A DNA stretch of 64,000 bases from Ottelia alismoides (taxonomy: Eukaryota; Streptophyta; Magnoliopsida; Alismatales; Hydrocharitaceae), in assembly GCA_037367405.1 (NCBI GenBank), contig JAZKJV010005535.1:62001-126000 (forward strand). Reading direction: 5' to 3'. Positions 54,590 through 64,000 of the stretch are shown one piece after another. The notes below the pieces were generated by a model. That model saw nothing but the letters and a program-made list of their open reading frames with translations, searched no databases and had not been told where the DNA came from. Position numbers and translations under genes: made by a program. Positions within the stretch are counted from its first letter, which is position 1; the number at the start of each line of letters is the position of its first letter.

Positions 54590-57500
54590 TGATGAATCCA
54601 CGATTCATCATACTAAAAGATGAAAATAGAGCTTCGTTCCTGAGTAGTTAGCTGCATTTCATCATCTATTCTGCATTTTTATCATTCATGCATGTAAAAT
54701 TAATATTTGCATTTTAACACTCATAATAGCATTCATAATCATTTTCACATTTGCACCCAACTTCATGCATTTTTAACTAATTCGCTAACTCCAATTAACC
54801 TCAAACGATCTCCATTGCGTACATATCACTAACAAGAGAAAGGAAAATACAAAAAAATTATTAACTCAAATAATTGGCACGTGCGACAAAACTCCAATTT
54901 CAGACTAAACAGACTAAAATGCTCATATGTTTCTCATATGTGTCCGATTTAGGTCTACTAACTTTTAAAGTAATACATATTCAAAGACCTTCAAAACAAG
55001 ACGAATTTCATAAAAATCGGAGCTCGTATGTGGAAGTTGGGTTTTTGGCCTCTTTTGCGCATTTTGTGCTATACCTGTTTTTGACCTATTATTTTATGTA
55101 CATAATTAACTTTTTCTCTTATTTAATTTTCTTTTATATTATTTGATGAAAGTTTTAATAAAATACACAAAAATCGAAATTCAAAATGAGACAGAAATCA
55201 AAGAAACTGACCGAGTCCGAGTGTCCTTTGCAAGTCTGTACAAATTTCTCACTTTTTCCATTTTATTTTATTTTCTTTTCTTATTTTCGTATTTAATAAA
55301 AAAATCAAAAAATAGATTATTGTGTAAATATTTACCTTTGATTTTATCATTATTTTCTCGATTTTTTCTCATTAAAAATAACAAAAAAATTACAAAATCC
55401 AAAAATCAAGGTATTTTATGTACATCGAGTACCCCCAAAAATATCGTTTCGCACAGATGACCTCCTTTGCTCTTGATCTCTTCATGAAAGTTGTAGATCT
55501 CATCGAGACGAGCAATTTTTGCATTGAGAACTTTTTGATCCGAGGTCGTTTGCTATTTCTTCTAGATTTTTATTTCATTTTGATACTCGGATTTTTTGGA
55601 GTTGACACGTGGCAGCTCCTGGAGCTTCCACATGTCGCTCATTTTTAAACCCTGTTTATTTTCATTTTTATTAAAAAAAATAAAAAAATAAAATTAAAAT
55701 TAAATTAAAAATTAATTAAATTCCTCCCCCTCACGTGTTGCGCACATGAGGGCCCCCTCTTCTCTTCCTCTTTCCAGTCAACACCGGTCGTGCCCTCCCC
55801 AACCACCTTCCGCGACCTCCGCCCTTAACCTCGCGCCTCATCCTCTTATCCCAACGACCACCAGCTCCCCGTTTATCTCTCCACCTCTAACAGCCACCGT
55901 CGTTGGCTCTGCCCTTATTCTCGCCACCTCCTTACCCATCGCCTCTCCCTCCTATATAAGGCTTCTCATCCCAACGTGATCCACATCCGCTGATAGAGAG
56001 CTAGAGGGCCCAGCTCGCTCCTGCTTGCAGGTGACATCTGCAACCTGGAGTTGGAAGTCGATAACAACCCGATCTTCTCTTGCCGATGAGATCCATCGAG
56101 GCTCATCCTCGTTGTTTCAACCAGTGATGTGGTTGTCGAGCTTAGGAGCTCATCGCCAGAGCTCCTCGAGGCGAAGACCGGCCAAAAAGCCTCGCGTCCT
56201 CATGCCACAATTCCAACGAGAATCCTAACAGGTATACCTCTTTCCCTTTTCTCTCTTTCCTCCCCTCTTCTTCCTTCTTCTCTCTCCCCCAGTCGTTCTT
56301 CTTTCCTCCATTCCCATGTTTTTGTCCCTTTCTCCTGTTCTCCCTATCGCGCCACCATCTTCGCCCCCATCCGACTCGAAAACCACCACCAACAAAGCAC
56401 GTACGCATCCCCTCACCTGCGCGCGAAGGAGCTTCCGCCTCCACCTCGCCACAGGTGCACCGCTTCGCTGCCTTTGCACCGATTGCGCCAAGCTGCGCTA
56501 CTCCTCCGCGTCGTCGTCGTCGATAAACTTCGTCCTCATTGCCACCTCCAATCTACGCCTGCCATACATCACCAGCGTCACCGCACGAAGGAGGAGACCA
56601 CAACGTACCTTCCACCTCTCCTGTCCACTTTAGAGACCGCGCGAGGTTGCAGCCTCCGCGCGCATCTACGGCCGCAGTTCGCGTTGGTGCCAGCTTTTCC
56701 GCCTACGACCAACTGCATCACTCCACCCCCAGGACACCTGCGGTGCCACCCTGATGAGAGACCTCCTCTCCAACGGTCGGCAGCACCGCCCTCTTGTAGC
56801 CCTGCCACCTCGCCGGCAACACGCCCATCCGACTGTGCGTGCATCGATGCCGCCACACCTCCAGTTGGCCTTCTCCCCGTGCCCCTAGGAGAAGAAGAGA
56901 TGCATCCTTTGGAAATCATGAAGAAGATCCAGGCCAAGCACGTGAAAGGAACACCTTCTTTGGAGAAGTTGCGCAACATCCCCTGGAGCTCCTCTGTATT
57001 ACCAACGGCTCCCTACCACTTCAAGGGTCACGTGCGTTACACGTGACGCCTTGGGTCATTTCGCAAACTACCCCCGGAGGTCTGCCAAACTACACAAAGG
57101 GACTCGCGAAGCACGTGACCCGTTGACTTTTTGCAGATCTACCCCAGAAATTATCGATAATTACATTTAAGTCCCGTCAGTACATTTTTATCATCATTTT
57201 TTTATTTCTGTAATTGCATTGAGAACCATGACTTTTACTTATTATTTGGACTACAACATCGCATCTTTTTATTGTTTAAAAATTGGTACTTTGTTCTATA
57301 ATTAATTCTCTACGTTATGGCATGTACTTTATATTTTTATGCTTTGATGCTTTGTCGTTCATTAATAATAATTGTTCTTGCAAAGTTGACATATTGTGTC
57401 CATCTTGCGCTTAAAAATTCATAGTTAATTAACTACAACTCCAAAAATTTCCAAAAATTCATAGATCATAGAATTAATTGGTAGTCACATTATGCCAAAA

Positions 57501-58121
57501 AAGAATTGCATTTGCACGCATAGTCTCTAGAAAAACCATTTTGCGTATTTCATTGATTAATTTTTAATAGATATTAAATCCAATCTTTTTAGGGTTTAAG
57601 ATTTTTCTGAGATAGATCGCCTAGTGACATATCTTAGATAATTTTATTTCCTAAAAATAACTAGATTTAATGTTTATTATAATTAATTGTTGAAATTCGC
57701 ATTGTTTGTATACATTTATTCGTGGAAAATTCATTTTGCATCCAAAAATTCCAAAAAAATTGTAGTAGTCTAATTTCATCATATTTAACATTCTGGTCAA
57801 GTTTGAGGATTTTTGGAATTCATTTAATTGAAATTTACATTTTAACCCTCAAACTTTGTCAAAATTACATTTGTGTCATTTATCTACATAAAAAAATACC
57901 AAAAATATTTCTCTGTAAACCTAACTTCGAGATCGACTTTAACACAATCTAAGGAGACAATTGCCAACCTGAGTTTGACCTTGGGACTTACCAAGTAAAA
58001 AAATTTGACCGCTCGCTTTAATTTAACATTAAAATAGCGTTTTTTATTAACTCTGAATTTATCTGCTTACAATGAAATCATTAATTCAACATCATTAAAA
58101 GGGTGAATTCACAGTTCTTCA
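54590..58121 (+). repeat. Element D 5' LTR
   Basis: It begins TGATGAATCCACGATTCATCA and ends GTTCTTCA just before the primer site. The middle (55,730-57,130) is C-rich and GC-rich with a TATA-like box; the flanks are AT-rich. The last 250 bases match the LTR remnant at the window start. Long open frames in the C-rich part (for example 56,129-57,046) are Pro/Ser/His-rich and unrecognised. Confidence 0.85.
55951..55960 (+). promoter_or_regulatory. Putative TATA box of element D LTR
   Basis: CTATATAAGG lies in a C-rich context about 1.36 kb into the LTR, a position similar to the box in LTR B. Confidence 0.5.
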
Positions 58122-58123
58122 AA

Positions 58124-58141
58124 TGGCGTCATTGTCGGGGA
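58124..58141 (+). other. Element D primer binding site (tRNA-Asp type, decayed)
   Basis: TGGCGTCATTGTCGGGGA starts two bases after the LTR end. It differs from the standard TGGCGCCGTTGCCGGGGA at three positions, all C-to-T or G-to-A, as expected from decay of methylated cytosines. Confidence 0.8.
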
Positions 58142-59690
58142 TGCATGGCTTAGGTTGCTTTTAAGAAAATCAAGTTTTTAGGCTTTCTATCCTCGAGGTA
58201 GTATGATCCCCGATTTTCTTGTAAATATTTCTCCATTTTTTGGTGAACCTTTCTCTAATATTTGATCTTTTATTATTCGTGTGATGTACCTGGTGAACTT
58301 AGAGCGGCTTTTCTTGGAAACTGACGCATCTCGGAGCGATCTGATACACACAAATTTTTAATTTTCGGAGAGAGAGTGTTTATAATTAATTGCTCATTTC
58401 TAGCGGTTCCTGATTGGGTTCTCACATGTGTAAAAAGGACTTAATATTTTTCTGTGTTGTGTTGGCATGTTTCACTCCGTTGAGGGTGGGGTCCGACTTG
58501 AGTGGCGAAATTAGGATAGGCACGCGGTAGTGTAAATTCAAATTTGTTTGTGCCCTTCGTAATTTAAGACCACACTTTCACTAAATTACGCACACCTTAG
58601 ATCATTTCACTTAGTCAAATTCAACTCACTTCTTCCTGCTAAGTAGAACTATATGTTAGGTGTGGTTTCTTTGCTTTCATTTCATATAGTATAAAAATTT
58701 TCAATTCTGTATTGCATCCCGCATGAAGAGCGCAAGGATCACTGTAAGTCTTCTAAACTGAGCATGCATCATTGATTTCATCGTGCATTCGCTTTTCTCG
58801 ACATTCCCTTAGTTTTATCACTTAAGATTAAAGGAAATTGGGAATGTATGTTAGGCATGCTTTGTGTAGTGGATTAAACTCAGTGAAAATTAAGCTTAAA
58901 ATCGGGACTGCTAATACAACTTAAACCAAAAAAATGCATTAAAACTGAAATTTTTTTCGGAGAGTAACCCCGACCTTGATTTCAGGCTGAGTGAGGGTAC
59001 AGAGAGTGTGTGTACACACTAAGATAGAGCCCAAATCCATGCCTTCTATATCAACGTACCCTGCTCTTCGCAATATCACCGACCGAAGTATACGAAGTTC
59101 AACTGACCAGCACCAAGTAGCCTCCGCTTGCCTTGTCAAGTAGATAGGGGCGAACCAACAATGCGACATGACAAGTTGCTTAGTAACCCTCCGGGGTGAA
59201 GTAACAAGCCTTGTCAGCCTCCGCCTACTTCGGTAGGTAGATAGGGGTAGCTCCCTGAACTTTATCGGTATTAACTGAGTAAGCATGTGATAGGAGCTAA
59301 GAGAGGAAGGGCGTTTATATCTTAGACGACAGGTTAAACAAGGGAGATGCAACTGGCATTGAGCTGACTTCCCTATAGGCCATCGCGTAATGCATGCCAA
59401 CTTTGCTTGAAATCACACTTAAAATCAACTAGATTAATTGGACCCAGTTTCGGGTCCTTAACTGTGTTGAGTTTGTGAAATTGGGGTTTGCTTTGTGTTT
59501 GCATTCAGAGGTGTGTGTTCACAAGCTGCAATCTCAACACTCTTCCATTCACATCGTGCTCTTAACCTTTTGACATCAAAAATTCGGATTGGAGTGATCC
59601 TTGTTCAGATTCCGCGAGCCACTCGCCTGTCTCTCCAAACCGATCATCCTTACAAGTTCAGGGATACTCTTCCCATGAATTCCCCTAGTT
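58142..59690 (+). other. Element D leader
   Basis: Non-coding leader of about 1.5 kb. It holds a pair of related segments, GCCTCCGC followed by AGTAGATAGGGG or AGGTAGATAGGGG, at about 59,119-59,150 and 59,217-59,249. No recognisable reading frame. Confidence 0.55.
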
Positions 59691-61430
59691 TCATGGACAC
59701 TCTTTCTGCGGGACTAGAATCAATAATTCTTATTTCATTCCGAAGACTCATACCAACCCTCTCTTCTCTTACCACATCGAGGAAGACTCTCACCTCGATG
59801 CTTCTAGATCACCTTCTTAGACAACTATTAGTTCAAACCCTTCTCATTCTGAATGTGAAGAAGACCAAGATAGCAAGATGCCCAGGAAGAGCGCGGACGA
59901 AGAGGGCGATCATGACACAATGAGGGAAATTCTAGCCAGACTTCCACAAGCCGAGCAGAGAAATGACTTACTCAGACAAGAGCTTGTACAGTTAAGAAAT
60001 GATGGGGGTCAATGAGAGATGCCTACAATCCCAGTGCTGCACAAAACAAAAACTGGCTTAGGCCAGTACTACCGCCAAATGCTGGAGAATTGAAGCCTTA
60101 CTTCTTGACACTTTTACCAAAATTCTATGGCAATGCAGTAGAGGAGCCTTATATGTTCTTGCAAGAATTTGAAATGGTATGTGATAATATAGGATGACCT
60201 GGTATAGCACAGGACTACATACATCTTAGAGCCTTCCCCTTTGCTGTAGCAGACGAGGCCGCCTATTGGCTAAAAAAATTGGGGAGGGTAGTCACCACTT
60301 GGGCTGCATTGAAGGACCTATTCCTTAAGAAGTTCTACCCGTTGAGTAGAACTAACCAAATGAGGTCCCAAATATCAAGTTTCACACATATGTCACATGA
60401 GCCCTTCCACGAGCCTGGGAGAGATTCAAAGATTTGATTCAGAAATGCCCAGGTCATGATATTGACCGACTAATCTTGGTCCAGAACTTATACAATGGTC
60501 TGACTCCAGAGGTCGAAGGATTACTGAATGCCTCCTATGGAGGCAGTTATCCGAATAAAGGAGCCGACGCAGTTTGGATGGTTTTAGAGCAGATGGCAGA
60601 GACCAGACGCACTAGTCATCAAGCAGGGCTTATAACAAACCACCTCCATCTCGCGTATCTCAGGAGGTGGCAAGAACATCTGCTATTGATTTGAAAAATG
60701 ACCTACTCCCCAGCATGGGATAATCAGTGATAAGTTAACTAAGGTTGACCAAATCAAGAAGAAGGTAAGCAAAATACACAAGCTCTCCGAATGGGAGAAC
60801 CTCGCCAAGCTTCTGAAACAGATGGCAGAATTAGCTGATCGGGTGTCCAAGATCAAGATACCTACACCATCTGCATCTCCTTCCCCCATCCACCGAGTGC
60901 ATCACATCCAGGAGCAGCCCATGCATGGGTCTTACAGCACATGGACTCAGTATAATCCTGAAGTCCATGAGAGCTACTTCACTGAGACAATCACTAAGGA
61001 ATCCCCACAGGTATGGGAGGTGAATGGGATCTGGTACACCAATGATCCTAATGCTACACAACACCACCACCAGCAACCACAGTATCCCCCTCAGCCTCAA
61101 TATCGTTACTATCAATCCTCTCATCAGCAATAATATCCTTATCAGCAGAACCAGTATCGTTAGCAGGTCCATCAAGGACCTAACAGATCGCGACAAGGTC
61201 AGCAGGAACCATTCCAAAGGTAGGACCACGGAGCCTCATCTTCGGGCACCTCTGATCTTTAGAGGATTCTTGATGAACTCAAACTCATCCGCAATGAACA
61301 TCATGACCAGGGAGATGACATCAATCGGATTTCACAATGACACAGTGAGTTCACTGCACCCAAGAACTCTATTCCAGCACAGGTTCAGGTTAATCCTAAT
61401 AACCTGAATCAAGGACAGAATCGCCAGAAG
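59691..61430 (+). pseudogene. Gag region, element D, decayed
   Basis: Pieces of Athila-type gag lie in several frames. A helical stretch from Met 59878 reads MREILARLPQAEQRNDLLRQ. Next comes the start of the core from 60012 (GELKPYFLTLLPKFYGNAVEEPYMF-type, cut by TGA at 60195), then AFPFAVADEAAYWLKKLGRV, TTWAALKDLFLKKFYPLS. A shift near 60,400 leads to KCPGHDIDRLILVQNLYNGL and ASYGGSYPNKGADAVW. The Gln/Tyr-rich C-terminus is at 60,822-61,160. No CCHC zinc knuckle is seen, as in element C. Confidence 0.8.
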
Positions 61431-61489
61431 GATCATGTATACTATTTCGATTCTTTAGAATCAGATCATGAGATCCTATCGCATGGTAT

Positions 61490-61529
61490 TCACCATCTTA
61501 CTCTTAGGAGCGGTAGGACCATGCAGACC
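61490..61529 (+). other. TLRSGR linker motif between gag and protease, element D
   Basis: HHLTLRSGRTMQTPD can be read here. The motif is a landmark of Athila polyproteins and matches TLKSGR in element C. Confidence 0.7.
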
Positions 61530-61532
61530 CCT

Positions 61533-61656
61533 GATCTGGCATGATAGGAAGGAGCAAAGGATACCGATGAACCAGCCCATGTGGATAGCTCAGTGATCTG
61601 GCACGATAGGAAGGAGCGAAGGATACCGATGAACCAGCCCATATGGATAGCTCAGA
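61533..61656 (+). repeat. 62-bp tandem duplication
   Basis: Unit 1 (61533-61594) and unit 2 (61595-61656) share GATCTGGCA-GATAGGAAGG, GATACCGATGAACCAGCCCA and TGGATAGCTCAG, with three differences seen. The unit length (62) is not a multiple of three, so the duplication shifts the frame between gag and protease. Confidence 0.9.
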
Positions 61657-62062
61657 GAAGGAGAATCATCGTCACCAGTAATCTAGAATATCAAGAACAT
61701 CCAAAAAGAAGAATAAAGCGACATCGAGAATGATCGTGAGCACCGAATCTTCGGGAGAGGAGAAGACTACCTTGGATGCAACACCAACAGTTTTTCCAGC
61801 TTCAGTTTTACTCCCATTTCATGCATTTCAGTCAAGTCCTATTCTAGGTCCGAGTCCAAGTCAGAGTCGTGTACAGTTGAATTTTTCTGATAAAAACTCA
61901 GATGTTGATATTTCTGTTTCACATCATGAGTCTCTCCCTCCTTTCCCTCAGGCTTTATCTAAGGGAAGGAAGAAAAATTCTTAAAAAAATGACCTCAACA
62001 TTTTAGAGATGGAAAGGATGTGCACTGAGAATTAAAAAGTTAAAATTCATTTTGTTCAATTA

Positions 62063-62645
62063 GTGGATATGGTTCATGCATTCAAAAGGTACCTAAAGGC
62101 GAGTTGCACATCTATTAGGACTAGCAGGAAAAAGAACCCTCGAACAGTGAAACATGTGTTGTCCATAGCCACTACATGTGTGATCAATGAGATTCCTAGG
62201 AAGAAGAGGGATCTAGGAGCACAATTTGTCACCCGTCAGATTGCTAACACATCATTTGCTCGTACTCTACTCGATAATGGATCCTCTATTAATTTATTGC
62301 CATATTCCCTCATAGACCGCCTTGATCTAGGACCTCTAAAGAAATCAAAAGCACTCTTACAATTCGCAGACCGATCTATCAAGAGGCGTAAGGGGATGTT
62401 GAAGGACGTTATCCTTGACATTGAGGGGGAAGCGATACAAAGTGGACTTCACAGTCCTAGATGTGGAATGTCCCCGAAGATGGCAAGATTCCCAGATCGT
62501 ACTCGGCCGCCCTTTCCTGAGGACGACCGGAGCTATCTTCAATTATACTCTGGGAAAGATACGCTTTCATGCACATAATGAAAGTGTAGAATTAGAGATG
62601 CAGCAAATGAAATGGCAGAGACCTGATTCGGATAGCAGCACATAA
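62063..62645 (+). pseudogene. Protease region, element D, frameshifted
   Basis: The frame from 62063 reads VKHVLSIATTCVINEIPRKK, then FARTLLDNGSSINLLPYSLI and LGPLKKSKALLQFADRSIKR, matching the element C protease. The catalytic triplet is Asp-Asn-Gly rather than Asp-Ser-Gly. A shift near 62,430 moves the rest (VDFTVLDVECP, QIVLGRPFLRTTGAIFNY) to another frame ending at 62645. Confidence 0.85.
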
Positions 62646-62852
62646 TATCTCTCGTCAGAAGCCGAATGCTACAGAGTTGACTCCGTTGATCATTGGCAAC
62701 AGCAGACAGCTTGGGTTGACAGGTCACTCTCACCAGGAGAAGACAATGTAGATGAGGTCGTTAGACAGTTCCTACAGAATCAATTATTATCCATAGGAGA
62801 AGTATTTCATGCATCCCCCTAAACCCTCGATGACTCATAAGCCGACTTAGGC

Positions 62853-64000
62853 TTGTCAAACATATTCCCTTCAGGTCAATTAGAGGACGAGGATGATGCG
62901 TTGAACGTGGCCTTTGCCAATTGCTTGGACACTTTTGATGATCTGACTCTAGAGCAGACTCAGTTGGTGGCCAGTACTTCAGAGATAGATCCAACCAATA
63001 TCACCACAGAGCCAGAGTTGATCGAGCCAGATGTTCTTGATGACCACACTTTACCTGAGCTCAAAATTACCCACAACACTCAAATACGCCTTCCTTGCGG
63101 GCCCACCTCAGAAGTTTCCGGTCATTATCAGTTCTAGCTTGACTAAGAAACAAGAATCTCGCTTGCTAGAGATCCTTGAAAAGAACCGCAAGGCCATAGG
63201 CTGGAGAGTGTCCGATCTCCGCAGGATTAACCCCGCTTTATGCTCACACCATATTTACCTTGAGGAAGGTGCTAAACCCTCTCATGAGTTCCAATGTAGT
63301 TTGAATCCAAACTTATGAGATGTGGTCAAGAAGGCGATCGAAAAATGGTGTGACACAGGGTTTATATATCCCATCTCGGATTCCAAGTGGGTGGCACCAC
63401 TTCACGTAGTCCCTAAGAAGGTGGGACTTCAGACAGTCACCAACTCGGATGGAGAAGAGATCGCAATGCGAGTACCCACGTCGTGGCGTGTTTGTGTGGA
63501 TTACAGACGCTTGAATGTCGCAGCGAAGAAGGACCATTTCCCCTTACCCTTTATAGATCAAATCCTAGAGATACTTGCGGGGAAAGAATTCTTCTACTTT
63601 TTAGATGGGTACTCAGGTTATAACCAAGTAGCTATCTCTCCAGAGGATCAGGAAAAGACCACCTTTACATGTCCATTTAGTACGTATGCATTCAGATGCA
63701 TGCCCTTTAGGTTTTGTGATGCACCAGGGACTTTCCAGCGATGCATGATTGCACTATTTGCTGAGATGGTTGGAGACTTTCTAGAGGTCTTCATGGATGA
63801 CTTTTCGGTCCACGATGACTCGTTTAATACGTGTCTATCTCATTTGGATCAAGTCCTCAAAAAGTGTAGTGAGGTAAATCTGGTGCTCTCTTGGGAAAGG
63901 AGCCATTTTATGGTTCGAGAGGGTATTGTATTGGGGCATGTCATCTCCAAGAGGGGAATGGAAGTTGATCCTGCCAAGGTGGATGTGATCAAGAAACTTC
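62853..64000 (+). pseudogene. Linker and reverse transcriptase, element D, partial
   Basis: An acidic linker (62,853-63,060: EDEDDALNVAF, DDLTLEQTQL) shifts frame near 63,065 into RT. From 63,031 the RT frame reads KYAFLAGPPQKFPVIISSSL, ESRLLEILEKNRKAIGW, ALCSHHIYLEEGAKPS. It meets a TGA at 63316 where element C has Trp, then stays open to the window end with SWRVCVDYRRLN, FLDGYSGYNQVAISPEDQEK, MPFRFCDAPGTFQR, the FMDD catalytic box near 63,795 and LGHVISKRGMEVDPAKVDVI. RNase H and integrase lie beyond the window. Confidence 0.9.

Larger units (their letters stand above)
54590..64000 (+). mobile_element. Element D: Athila-like retrotransposon, cut by the window end
   Basis: The order is 5' LTR (54,590-58,121), primer site, a leader of about 1.5 kb, decayed gag, TLRSGR linker, protease and RT, which runs off the window. 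Gag and pol are close in type to element C but carry stops and frameshifts throughout, so D is an older, dead copy. The bases before the LTR are ATCGA; the right-hand duplication lies outside the window. Confidence 0.88.

Noticed and set aside
56129..57046. 305-codon open frame in the D LTR
   Set aside because: Pro/Ser/His-rich translation of a C-rich LTR promoter region; no domain, and it lies across the putative leader of the LTR transcript.
59495..59923. 142-codon open frame before gag of element D as a separate protein
   Set aside because: The gag-like N-terminal sequence (SECEEDQDSK, MREILARLPQ) lies in a different frame, so this frame is probably a shifted shadow.

Overview
This window is repeat-packed nuclear DNA of a flowering plant. 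I find no intact host gene, no tRNA or rRNA gene and nothing bacterial. The evidence for a plant is Athila-type Ty3/gypsy retrotransposons primed by a tRNA-Asp-like sequence, a plant L1-type LINE (DUF4283-like ORF1, zf-RVT-like ORF2 tail), a small TRIM element with an initiator-Met primer site, hAT-, Mutator- and Tourist-like elements, foldback MITEs, and AT-rich spacers with microsatellites. I cannot name the species.

Layout. (1) 1-12,333 is old AT-rich spacer sown with small elements. An LTR remnant opens the window. Next comes a three-level nest: a hAT-like element (839-1641) inside a TRIM (501-1878) inside a foldback MITE (275-500 plus 1879-1986). Three more MITEs of the same family follow (2120-2497, 9691-10060, 10154-10525), then a Mutator-like element with a GC-rich interior (4046-5580), a Tourist-like hairpin (8651-9032) and a compound AT/TG/TATG microsatellite. 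(2) 12,349-17,300 is an L1-type LINE with 15-bp target-site duplications (TSDs) and point-mutated ORFs. (3) 18,789-53,775 is a second, larger three-level nest with a TSD at each level. Element A (+ strand, TSD ATAAG) is an Athila-like derivative that has lost its primer site, gag, RT and integrase. Its 5' LTR was split by B, a solo LTR (TSD ACCAC). B was split by C, a 19.4-kb Athila element on the minus strand (TSD ATAAC, one copy now ATAAT) with 3.8-4.1-kb LTRs, a primer binding site, a polypurine tract and one long gag-pol frame broken by stop codons. (4) 54,590 to the window end is D, another Athila-like element on the + strand, entered from its 5' LTR and cut by the window edge within RT.

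How the parts work together. Only C carries near-complete enzyme domains: protease, RT, RNase H and a broken integrase. A keeps LTRs and a long 3' non-coding region closely related to that of C. This includes an array of stem-loops each ending in a polypurine-tract-like sequence, and a block of about 0.9 kb conserved at roughly 90% by eye. A therefore looks like a non-autonomous partner that kept cis signals after losing its enzymes. All four families (A-D) begin their LTRs with the same 21-bp design, TGATGAA-N7-TTCATCA. These shared cis elements are the most interesting signal in the window.

Limits. Boundaries, identities and lineage calls were made by eye from the sequence, without alignment or database search. 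Lineage names rest on recognised motifs.
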